NCBI GenBank assembly: GCA_019347995.1
Contig: JAHWKH010000192.1
Coordinates: 1-5,235, forward strand
Direction: 5' to 3'
Origin: Gemmatimonadota bacterium
GTDB taxonomy: Bacteria; Gemmatimonadota; Gemmatimonadetes; Longimicrobiales; UBA6960
Length of the DNA stretch: 5,235 nt
Part shown: piece by piece, positions 1-5,008 of the stretch
Layout: each line of letters starts with the position of its first letter
Numbering within the stretch: the first letter of the stretch is position 1
Translations under genes and position numbers: made by a program
The notes under the pieces: model-generated
Told to the model about the DNA's origin: nothing
Databases searched by the model: none
Seen by the model: the letters and a program-made list of their open reading frames with translations, nothing else

Positions 1-213
1 CCACGCCACTCCTGCCAGACGCAGGATGTAGACGTCCTGCGTCCCTGGACGGGACGCGTTATCGTACGACGCGATCGCGATCGGTCGGTCGTTCGCACCC
101 AGTGTGACCGCGAAGCCGAGGGAGCCGATCAAGTTCTCGTCCTTCTCCCACACCGTCTCGGCCCACCACGCGCCCCACGGAGCCTGCGTCGCGACCGGCA
201 CGTCTTGCGCCAC
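1..213 (-). other. Fragment of a secreted, possibly beta-propeller protein
   Basis: Residues 307-377 of the composite frame no longer resemble a permease. The stretch is soluble and rich in Trp, Ala and Asp. Its pattern W..ETVW....LIGSLGFAVTLGANDRPIAIASYD....DVYILRLAG recalls bacterial secreted proteins built from repeated blades of the type 'ETV..DGDVG..SLALD..G.PHISYYD...GDLKYA'. Those fold as beta-propellers. The preceding LLAPAFAVAQD could also be read as the end of a signal peptide cleaved after AFA, so the natural gene may begin just upstream of this piece. The fragment is cut by the window edge and by the join near 214-222. No catalytic residues can be named. The family assignment rests on about one blade and is tentative. 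Confidence 0.4.
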
Positions 214-1131
214 AGCGAAGGCGGGCGCAAGCAGCGCCGGTGCGCCCCGCGGCAGTCCGACCAGGTTCTCGCGCACCATCGAGCCCCAGTCGACCTGCGG
301 CGGCTGCACGCCGAGGCCGAGAAAGCTGAGACTCGAGACGAAGAGAATGACGAACACGACGCGAAAGCCGAAATCGGTTGCCAGCGGCATCATGGCATTG
401 GGCAGGACTTCACGGGTGATGATCCACCACAGCCCCTCGCCGCGGGCGCGCGCGGCCTCGACGAACTCCTGCACCATGATGTCCTGGCCGAGCGCCCGCG
501 ACAGCCGGAACACGCCCGAGGCATAGACCAGCGCCGCGGTGCCGATCAGGATCGAGATCGAGGTGCCGAGCGCCGCGATGACGATGAGGCCGAGCATGAT
601 GGTCGGCAGCGCCAGCAGGGCGTCGTTGATACGGCTGAGCAGGGTGTCCGTCCAGCCGCCGCTGACGGCGGCCGCGATGCCCAGCGGGATGCCGATGATC
701 TGGCCGAAGGCCGCGCCGCTCATGACCCAGCCCGTGGCCCAGCCCCGGCGGTTGTACGAAAAGTAGTCGCCGATGTAGGAGACGGCCGCGCCCGAGAGGA
801 CCCCGCCGGCCATTCCGGCGAACACACGCACCGCGAGGAACGACCAGTAGTCCACCACCAGGGCGTGGAGCACCAGCGCCAGCGTCATGATGCCGCAGCC
901 CAGCAGCAGGATGCGGCGCCGGCCGATGCGGTCCGAGATGGGACCGCTGATGACGGCGAAGACGCCGACCATCAGCGAGTAGGCCGAGACCAGCGTGCCA
1001 AGCACGGCCTCGGCGATGCCCAGCTCCTCGCCGATCCTGGGGAGGATGGGCGAGATGATCATGATCTGGCTCGCCGAGCTGAAGACCAGCAGCCAGAGGG
1101 CGAAGATGACCAGGTTGGGGGAGGCGCTCAC
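1..1131 (-). CDS. Composite open reading frame: MFS N-terminus, ABC permease C-terminus, secreted-protein fragment (runs off the left edge)
   Basis: An uninterrupted minus-strand frame of 377 codons runs from a GTG at 1131 to the window edge with no stop. The start is well supported: AAGGA lies at 1141-1145, nine bases upstream, and the GTG overlaps the stop of the preceding dehydrogenase. The product is not one known protein. Residues 1 to about 160 are the first half of an MFS transporter, about 158 to 305 are the second half of a DppC/OppC-type permease, and about 307 to 377 look like part of a secreted protein. I know of no natural family with this order, and neither transporter part is complete. 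The open frame is certain. That it exists as a single gene in a real genome is doubtful; the three parts are described separately. Confidence 0.6.
   Translation of the reverse strand, partial: MSASPNLVIFALWLLVFSSASQIMIISPILPRIGEELGIAEAVLGTLVSAYSLMVGVFAVISGPISDRIGRRRILLLGCGIMTLALVLHALVVDYWSFLAVRVFAGMAGGVLSGAAVSYIGDYFSYNRRGWATGWVMSGAAFGQIIGIPLGIAAAVSGGWTDTLLSRINDALLALPTIMLGLIVIAALGTSISILIGTAALVYASGVFRLSRALGQDIMVQEFVEAARARGEGLWWIITREVLPNAMMPLATDFGFRVVFVILFVSSLSFLGLGVQPPQVDWGSMVRENLVGLPRGAPALLAPAFAVAQDVPVATQAPWGAWWAETVWEKDENLIGSLGFAVTLGANDRPIAIASYDNASRPGTQDVYILRLAGVAW
220..660 (-). other. DppC/OppC-type peptide ABC transporter permease, C-terminal part only
   Basis: Residues 158-304 of the composite frame match the C-terminal half of the inner-membrane permease of dipeptide/oligopeptide or nickel ABC importers. 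The match begins with the GGW.D.L..RI.DALLALP signature (about residues 158-176). It continues with a hydrophobic helix at 178-202 and the EAA loop that contacts the ATPase (E225, A226, A227, G231, L243, P244). A helix at 256-272 follows, then the SFLGLGVQPP..DWG.M signature (about 268-284). The N-terminal helices are missing, and so are the last 20 or so residues after LLAPA. No ATPase, partner permease or binding protein is nearby, unlike a normal dpp/opp operon. Composition also differs: I count 71 G/C in 120 bases at 301-420 (59%), against 42 in 60 at 961-1020 (70%) in the MFS part. It probably comes from another genome or locus, and the wording resembles alphaproteobacterial permeases. 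Confidence 0.85.
652..1131 (-). other. MFS transporter, N-terminal part only (about TM1-TM5)
   Basis: This is the genuine start of the composite frame, residues 1-160. Hydrophobic segments lie at about residues 6-28, 45-62, 75-92, 98-117 and 135-157, matching the first five helices of a major facilitator superfamily transporter. Motif A is clear at residues 63-73 (G63, D67, R68, G70 and R71-R73) in the TM2-TM3 loop. TM4 carries R102 followed by glycines 106, 109 and 110, like motif B. TM5 has the glycine-rich GIPLG of motif C, seen in proton-coupled drug/H+ antiporters. The family is normally about 400 residues with 12 helices, so more than half is missing. The substrate cannot be told; the DHA1-type efflux branch is most likely. 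It sits last in an operon with the dehydrogenase and exchanger. Similarity to MFS ends at the GGW of residues 158-160. Confidence 0.85.
1128..1131 (-). other. Stop-start overlap (GTGA) joining dehydrogenase and MFS genes
   Basis: On the minus strand the TGA of the dehydrogenase (1130-1128) overlaps the GTG start of the MFS frame (1131-1129). With AAGGA at 1145-1141 this is a typical arrangement for translational coupling within an operon. Confidence 0.75.
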
Positions 1132-1906
1132 CCGCCGTCTTCCTTGTGGAGCAGGTAGGCGTTGCGCTGGTCGGTGGGATAGAGGACGAGATCCAACACG
1201 TTCACGTGCTCCGGCGCGTTGACCACGTAGCAGACCGCGTCGGCCACGTCGTCCGGGGAGAGGGGCGTGTACCCCTGGTAGACCTTCTTCGCCCGCTCGC
1301 TGTCGCCGCGGAAGCGGACGTCGCTGAACTCGGTCTCCACGAGCGCGGGATCGATGCTCGACACGCGCACCCGGGTGCCCAGGAGGTCCACGCTCGTGGC
1401 CTCCGTCAGGGCGCGCACCGCGTACTTGGTGGCGTTGTAGACGTTGCCACCCGGATAGACCATGTGCCCGGCCACGCTCCCGATGTTCACCACGTGACCC
1501 CGGTTCCGCTCCACCATCGCCGGCAGCATCGCGCGGGTCACATAGAGGAGTCCCTTCACGTTGGTGTCGATCATCTCCTCCCAGCCGTCAACGTCGCCTT
1601 CGTGCAGCTTGTCCAGCCCGCGGCCGAGGCCGGCATTGTTCACGAGCACGTCGGGAAGCGCGTCCATCCCCCGCAGCTCGGCGGCGAGGGCGTCACGGCC
1701 TCCCGGTCGCGCACGTCCAGGACGCGGGTCAGCGGGGCGGCCCCGTGCTCCTCCTCCAGTGCGTCGGCCAGCGCCCGCAGCCGCTCCCCACGCCGGGCCA
1801 CGGCGATGACGCGGGCGCCGCGGGCGGCGAAGGCGCGCGCGCAGGCGGCGCCGATGCCGGCGGTGGCGCCGGTGACGAGGACGGTCCTCCCTTCGATGCG
1901 GTTCAT
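1128..1906 (-). pseudogene. YdfG-type short-chain dehydrogenase/reductase, interrupted by a one-base frameshift
   Basis: This is a classical SDR oxidoreductase of the YdfG/serine 3-dehydrogenase group (COG4221), which interconverts 3-hydroxy acids or related alcohols with their carbonyls using NAD(P)H in the cytosol. From the ATG at 1904-1906 the first frame carries the TGATAGIG dinucleotide motif (residues 12-19). ARR at the end of the second strand suggests NADPH. That frame runs out at 1640. The homologous protein continues one frame over with NNAG (90-93), N116, S144, Y157 and K161, numbering as if one base were restored. The near-C-terminal PTDQRNA is typical of this group. Restored length is 259 residues, normal for the family, and all catalytic residues are intact. 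The break lies near 1687-1693. GGAGG at 1911-1915 precedes the start. The gene follows the exchanger and overlaps the MFS start, so it is probably in an operon. It may be an active gene with a sequence error rather than a true pseudogene. The exact substrate is unknown. Confidence 0.85.
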
Positions 1907-1910
1907 GAGG

Positions 1911-1915
1911 CCTCC
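1911..1915 (-). promoter_or_regulatory. Ribosome binding site of the dehydrogenase
   Basis: The minus strand reads GGAGG here, four bases before the ATG at 1906-1904. It sits inside the 25-base gap after the exchanger stop, and it supports both the chosen start and read-through of one transcript. Confidence 0.6.
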
Positions 1916-1931
1916 GGCGTGACCATGACGG

Positions 1932-2990
1932 CTATCTCTCCTTCCTCTCCCGCCACCATATGCCCACCGCGGTGAGGAGGGTGAGGGGGATGACGAAGCC
2001 CAGGACGGCCGTCCCGAACAGCGCGTGCCCCGGGTGATCGGTGGCGTCCAGGACGAGCGCCGCGATGTAGATGACGTAGTAGGCGAGGAAGACGGCGCCT
2101 TCCCAGCGTTCGATGCGCCAGCCGGTGAAGAAGATGGGCAGGCATGCGAGCGCCACCGCCACCATGACCGGAAGGTCGAACGTCAGGACGCCGGTGGGCA
2201 CGGGGATGCCTTCGGGCGCCACGGCCGACGTGATGCCGAGGACGGCCAGGATGTTGAACACGTTGCTGCCCACGACATTCCCGACGGCGATGTCGCGCTG
2301 ACCCCGCAGGCTCGCCACCACAGAGGTGGCCAGCTCGGGCAGCGAAGTCCCCGCCGCGATGACGGTGAGCCCCACCACCACGTCGCTGACGCCGAGGCTC
2401 CGGGCGAAGATCACGGCACCCTCCACGAGCCACTCCGCCCCCACCACCAGGAGGGCCAGGCCGCCGAGCAGGAAGAGGAGGCTCTTCACCGTGGTGGCGA
2501 GGAGGGTCCCCTCCGGCACCACCGTTCCGTCCATGGGCTCGGCCCGTCCCATGCGCAGGAGCAGGATCGTGTAGGCCACGGCCAGGACGACCAGGAACAC
2601 GCCGTCCCAGCGGCCGATGGTGCCGTCGAGGCCGAGGAGCACGGGAAGGAAGGACACGCCGATCATGAAGGGGACGTCCAGGCGCACGAGCTGGCGCTGC
2701 ACCAGCAGCGGGCTCACGATGGCCGAGAGGCCGAGGATGAAGAGCACGTTGAACACGTTGCTCCCCACCACGTTGCCCAGGGCGAGGGCCGCCTGGCCGC
2801 CGAACGCCGAGCGCACGCTCACCGCCACCTCGGGGGCGCTGGTGCCGTACGCCACCACGGTCAGGCCCACCACCAGCGGCGGGATGCCGGCGGCGGCGGC
2901 CAGACGCGTGGCGCCACGGACCAGGCCCTCGGCCCCCACGGTCAGGAGGACGAGTCCCGCCACGAAGAGCAGGACGACGGATGGGCTCAC
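1932..2990 (-). CDS. YrbG-type Na+/Ca2+ exchanger (CaCA family)
   Basis: A cytoplasmic-membrane cation antiporter of the CaCA superfamily, YrbG branch, expected to exchange Ca2+ for Na+ (or H+). From the GTG at 2990 it is 352 residues; E. coli YrbG is about 325. It shows the expected inverted halves, each with an alpha repeat: GTSAPE at 49-54 with GNVVGSNVFN at 72-81, and GTSLPE at 214-219 with GNVVGSNVFN at 237-246. E54 and E219 correspond to the ion-binding glutamates E54 and E213 of the archaeal exchanger NCX_Mj. About ten hydrophobic helices are visible, with a charged loop at about 146-165 between the halves. GTG 2990 places the first helix right at the N-terminus, as in homologues. A TTG at 3017 would add nine polar residues. 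It heads a likely operon with the dehydrogenase and MFS genes, and it diverges from the glycosyltransferase gene. Confidence 0.93.
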   Translation of the reverse strand: MSPSVVLLFVAGLVLLTVGAEGLVRGATRLAAAAGIPPLVVGLTVVAYGTSAPEVAVSVRSAFGGQAALALGNVVGSNVFNVLFILGLSAIVSPLLVQRQLVRLDVPFMIGVSFLPVLLGLDGTIGRWDGVFLVVLAVAYTILLLRMGRAEPMDGTVVPEGTLLATTVKSLLFLLGGLALLVVGAEWLVEGAVIFARSLGVSDVVVGLTVIAAGTSLPELATSVVASLRGQRDIAVGNVVGSNVFNILAVLGITSAVAPEGIPVPTGVLTFDLPVMVAVALACLPIFFTGWRIERWEGAVFLAYYVIYIAALVLDATDHPGHALFGTAVLGFVIPLTLLTAVGIWWRERKER

Positions 2991-3019
2991 GACGCCGGCT
3001 CGTGGGTAGTCACGCAATC

Positions 3020-4072
3020 ATGTGGAGATGGATGCGAAAGATGGCGCTGTACATTCCCCTGACGGTAGCGGTGGCCCTGGTGGTCGTCTACCTGGCCCTG
3101 CCGTGGCCGGTGGCCTACCGCTGGGAGGACCCCTCGTCCACGTCGTTCATGCGCTACAGGGAGAGCGAGGCGCGGAGCCGGGGCGAGACGCTGGAGATCC
3201 GCCACACCTGGGTGCCGCTGGAGCGCATCGCCGAGCCCATGCGCCGTGCCGTGGTGCTCGCCGAGGACGGGCGCTTCCGCGAGCACGGCGGCATCGACTG
3301 GCTCGCGGTGGGCGAGGAGCTGGAGTACGGAGGCGACGGCGACTTCTCCTGGACCGATCCCGACGACCTGAAGGCGGTGGGTGGGGCCGCGCTCTACTAC
3401 TGGCGCAACCGCGACCGTGTGCGCGGCCGCAGCACCATCACCCAGCAGCTCGCCAAGAACCTCTACTTCACCCCGGACCGCTCGCTGGTGCGCAAGGTCG
3501 GCGAGTTCGTGGTGGCGAGGCGGCTGGAGTGGTTCCTGGACAAGGACCGCATCCTCGAGCTCTACCTGAACACCGTGGAGCTGGGGCCGGGGCTGTTCGG
3601 CGTGGAGGAGGCGGCCCGCCACTATTTCGGCACGTCGGCGGAGGATCTGGGCCCGTTCCAGGCGGCCTCCCTGGCGGCCACGCTCCCCCATCCCCTGACG
3701 TCCAACCCGGAAACCCGTCCCGGCCGCATGGCGTGGCGCCGCGATCTCATCGTGGCCCGCATGAGCGGCCGCGATCGCCAGCGCTCCCCCGTGCCCGTGG
3801 CTCCGGAGCCCGTGGAGACCCCCGACGTGGAGGTGCACGTGGAAGCCGACACGGCGGCACCGGCGACCGAGCCCGGGGATACGGCGAGCCCCGGCCCGGC
3901 CCCGCCCGATACGGTCGCACCGCCGCCCGCCCCGGACCGGCCCGACACCGCCGCGCCGCCGCCTCCGGACACCCTCGACCGGGCCACGCCGTCCGTACCG
4001 GTGGAGGCTTCCGTCCCCGCCTCGCCGCTCGCGTCTCCCGGCACGGAGATCGTGGAGCCCGGGCCGACGTAG
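3020..4072 (+). CDS. mtgA: MtgA-like monofunctional peptidoglycan glycosyltransferase (GT51) with a proline-rich tail
   Basis: This enzyme polymerises lipid II into glycan strands on the outer face of the cytoplasmic membrane. The 350-residue product has a membrane anchor at about 9-27 after a basic N-terminus. A GT51 domain follows at about 60-250. Motif 1 is E82-D83..F86..H89 with catalytic E82. Motif 2 is G136-R-S-T-I-T-Q-Q-L-A-K-N147, followed by R158-K159..E162, then K175..I178..E180.Y182-L-N184 and GVEEAARHYFG (194-204). There is no transpeptidase domain, so it is monofunctional. Between motifs 1 and 2 an acidic stretch (about 99-135, with GDGDFSW) is longer than in E. coli MtgA and resembles Gemmatimonadota proteins I recall. 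Residues 254-350 are a disordered Pro/Ala/Asp/Thr tail. ATG 3020 has little ribosome-binding signal; ATG 3032 has GGAG at 3024-3027 and may be the true start. An ATG at 2981 would overlap the exchanger gene and is unlikely. Confidence 0.92.
   Translation: MWRWMRKMALYIPLTVAVALVVVYLALPWPVAYRWEDPSSTSFMRYRESEARSRGETLEIRHTWVPLERIAEPMRRAVVLAEDGRFREHGGIDWLAVGEELEYGGDGDFSWTDPDDLKAVGGAALYYWRNRDRVRGRSTITQQLAKNLYFTPDRSLVRKVGEFVVARRLEWFLDKDRILELYLNTVELGPGLFGVEEAARHYFGTSAEDLGPFQAASLAATLPHPLTSNPETRPGRMAWRRDLIVARMSGRDRQRSPVPVAPEPVETPDVEVHVEADTAAPATEPGDTASPGPAPPDTVAPPPAPDRPDTAAPPPPDTLDRATPSVPVEASVPASPLASPGTEIVEPGPT
3024..3027 (+). promoter_or_regulatory. Possible ribosome binding site for an internal mtgA start
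   Basis: GGAG lies four bases before the ATG at 3032, which begins MRKMALY. The spacing is short but it is the best such signal around the candidate starts, so the protein may be four residues shorter than annotated. Confidence 0.35.
3782..4069 (+). repeat. Low-complexity Pro/Asp/Thr-rich tail of the glycosyltransferase, with spaced DT dipeptides
   Basis: Residues 255-350 of the MtgA-like protein are dominated by Pro, Ala, Asp, Thr, Val and Glu, and I see no lysine. Asp-Thr pairs occur at 277, 287, 297, 309 and 317, often followed by A/V-A-P-P, giving a loose repeat of 8 to 12 residues. The tail is acidic and predicted to be disordered. It lies on the outer side of the membrane after the catalytic domain, a position where a spacer or wall-binding segment would fit. 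Its role is unknown. Confidence 0.7.
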
Positions 4073-4167
4073 CCCGCACGAGGCATGGAGCTTGCCCCAC
4101 CCCACCCGCGTCGACTCACGCTACGGAAGGGGTGCCTTCGAGCCCCCGGACCACGCCCCGAGGCACC
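4073..4167 (+). other. Intergenic gap between the glycosyltransferase and DUF4235 genes
   Basis: These 95 bases hold no recognisable promoter and no hairpin followed by a T run. A weak bulged stem (4129-4135 with 4142-4147) is present. The last bases contain GAGG (4160-4163), the probable ribosome binding site of the next gene. With no clear terminator, read-through from the upstream gene is possible. Confidence 0.5.
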
Positions 4168-4455
4168 ATGGACAACCCGATCTTCGACGACCCACAGGAG
4201 ATGAAGTGGACGATGGTGGCCGCCGGAAGCGCGATCCTGGCCGGGCTCACCGTCCGCACGGCCATGAAGGCGGGGTGGCGCCGCTGGAAGGACGAGGACC
4301 CTCCCCTGAATCCGGCCGATCCGAAGGTCGACTGGATCGACGCCGTGGTCTGGGCGGGGGCGAGCGCCGCCGGCGTCGCGGTGGCGCGCCTCCTGGCTCG
4401 AAGGGGCGCCGCCGCGGGATGGCGCCGGTTCATGGGTACGATGCCTCCCCACTGA
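4168..4455 (+). CDS. Small DUF4235-like membrane protein
   Basis: A 95-residue protein with two predicted membrane helices (about 14-33 and 57-76) joined by a short polar loop containing D42-E43-D44-P45-P46. It ends in a basic segment with GWRRFMGTMPP (84-94). The order helix, DEDPP loop, helix, RGxxRxxGxxP matches the DUF4235 family of small integral membrane proteins, best known to me from actinobacteria. The function of the family is not known. The start is ATG 4168, with GAGG at 4160-4163 four bases upstream. The same frame stays open far upstream, but only as a shadow of the glycosyltransferase gene. Its 3' end overlaps the convergent YihY gene by 26 bases. Length is normal for the family. 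The family call is by pattern memory and moderately sure. Confidence 0.75.
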   Translation: MDNPIFDDPQEMKWTMVAAGSAILAGLTVRTAMKAGWRRWKDEDPPLNPADPKVDWIDAVVWAGASAAGVAVARLLARRGAAAGWRRFMGTMPPH

Positions 4456-5008
4456 CCCGGATGCGGTCGGGAGGCGTGGCGGGGCTGGCGCCGCCTTCCT
4501 CCTCGTCGGGGACGACGGCCACCTGGCGAACCCGGCGCGCCCCCTCCTCGGGCTCCAGCCCCTTGCCGTAGCGGCGCGCCCCCACCTGCGTGAGCTCGGC
4601 GCCGAAGAAGAACACCGCGGCCGAATAGTAGAGCCACACCAGGAAGGCCACGAGCGTCCCGGCGGTGCCGTAGCGGGACCCGACGCTCGACCTCCCCAGG
4701 TAGAGGCCCACCAGGAACTGACCCAGCGTAAAGAGGATCGCCGTGGCCGCCGCCCCCAGCCACACCTCCCGCCACCCGATCCGCACGTCGGGAAGGGTGC
4801 GGTAGAGCGCTCCGAAGACCAGGGTGAAGAGCAGCACCGAGCCCACCTGGTTGAGCACGCTAATCCACGTCCCGCTGGCGAGCGCCGACAGCATCGCCTG
4901 GAGCACCAGGGCCACGAGAAGGAGCACGCCGAGGCCCAGCACCAGCAGGAAGCCGATGATCCGCCCCCTGATGAGGCGCTTGAGCCCGCCCTCGACGGGC
5001 TCCACGTC
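4430..5008 (-). CDS. YihY/BrkB-family inner membrane protein, N-terminus missing
   Basis: The 192 recognisable residues are the C-terminal two thirds of a YihY/virulence factor BrkB (UPF0761) membrane protein. They begin in the DVEP.EGGLKRLIRGR segment that precedes the third helix in the family. Hydrophobic helices follow at about 5008-4430-derived residues 17-43, 53-72, 84-104 and 117-137. The signatures LPDVRIGWREVW.GA, the glycine/tyrosine loop SRYGTAGTLVAFLVWLYYSA and GAELTQV are all present. A polar tail of about 50 residues ends at TGA 4430. Family members are usually about 280-300 residues, so roughly 100 residues with the first helices are absent. The frame stays open to a GTG at 5089 (stop at 5164), but those extra 27 residues do not resemble the family and are antisense to another coding sequence. 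The biochemical role of the family is unsettled; the old 'ribonuclease BN' label is now attributed to another protein. Confidence 0.87.
   Translation of the reverse strand, partial: DVEPVEGGLKRLIRGRIIGFLLVLGLGVLLLVALVLQAMLSALASGTWISVLNQVGSVLLFTLVFGALYRTLPDVRIGWREVWLGAAATAILFTLGQFLVGLYLGRSSVGSRYGTAGTLVAFLVWLYYSAAVFFFGAELTQVGARRYGKGLEPEEGARRVRQVAVVPDEEEGGASPATPPDRIRVSGEASYP

Noticed and set aside
71..82. Palindromic GCGATCGC and neighbouring GATCGCGATCGG words
   Set aside because: They are explained by the codons of Pro-Ile-Ala-Ile-Ala-Ser in the coding frame and occur only once.
205..1158. Long plus-strand open frame opposite the composite gene, full of Arg, Asp, Gln and His
   Set aside because: It has no recognisable domain and low-complexity composition. 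It is the antisense shadow of a minus-strand frame with clear transporter motifs in high-GC DNA.
2988..3017. TTG at 3017 as start of the exchanger
   Set aside because: It adds a polar stretch absent from the family, while GTG 2990 begins directly at the first helix. It cannot be excluded from sequence alone.
2025..3062. 345-codon plus-strand open frame opposite the exchanger
   Set aside because: Its His/Asp/Glu/Gln-rich sequence is the typical reverse reading of a membrane protein in GC-rich DNA. The exchanger on the other strand has both alpha repeats.
4129..4147. Hairpin GGGGTGC-CTTCGA-GCCCCC as a terminator after the glycosyltransferase
   Set aside because: The stem is short and bulged, no T run follows, and such stems are expected by chance in DNA this GC-rich.
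3022..4455. 477-codon plus-strand frame spanning the glycosyltransferase and DUF4235
   Set aside because: The part before 4168 is an Arg/Gly/Pro-rich out-of-frame reading of the glycosyltransferase gene. Only the last 95 codons form a real gene.
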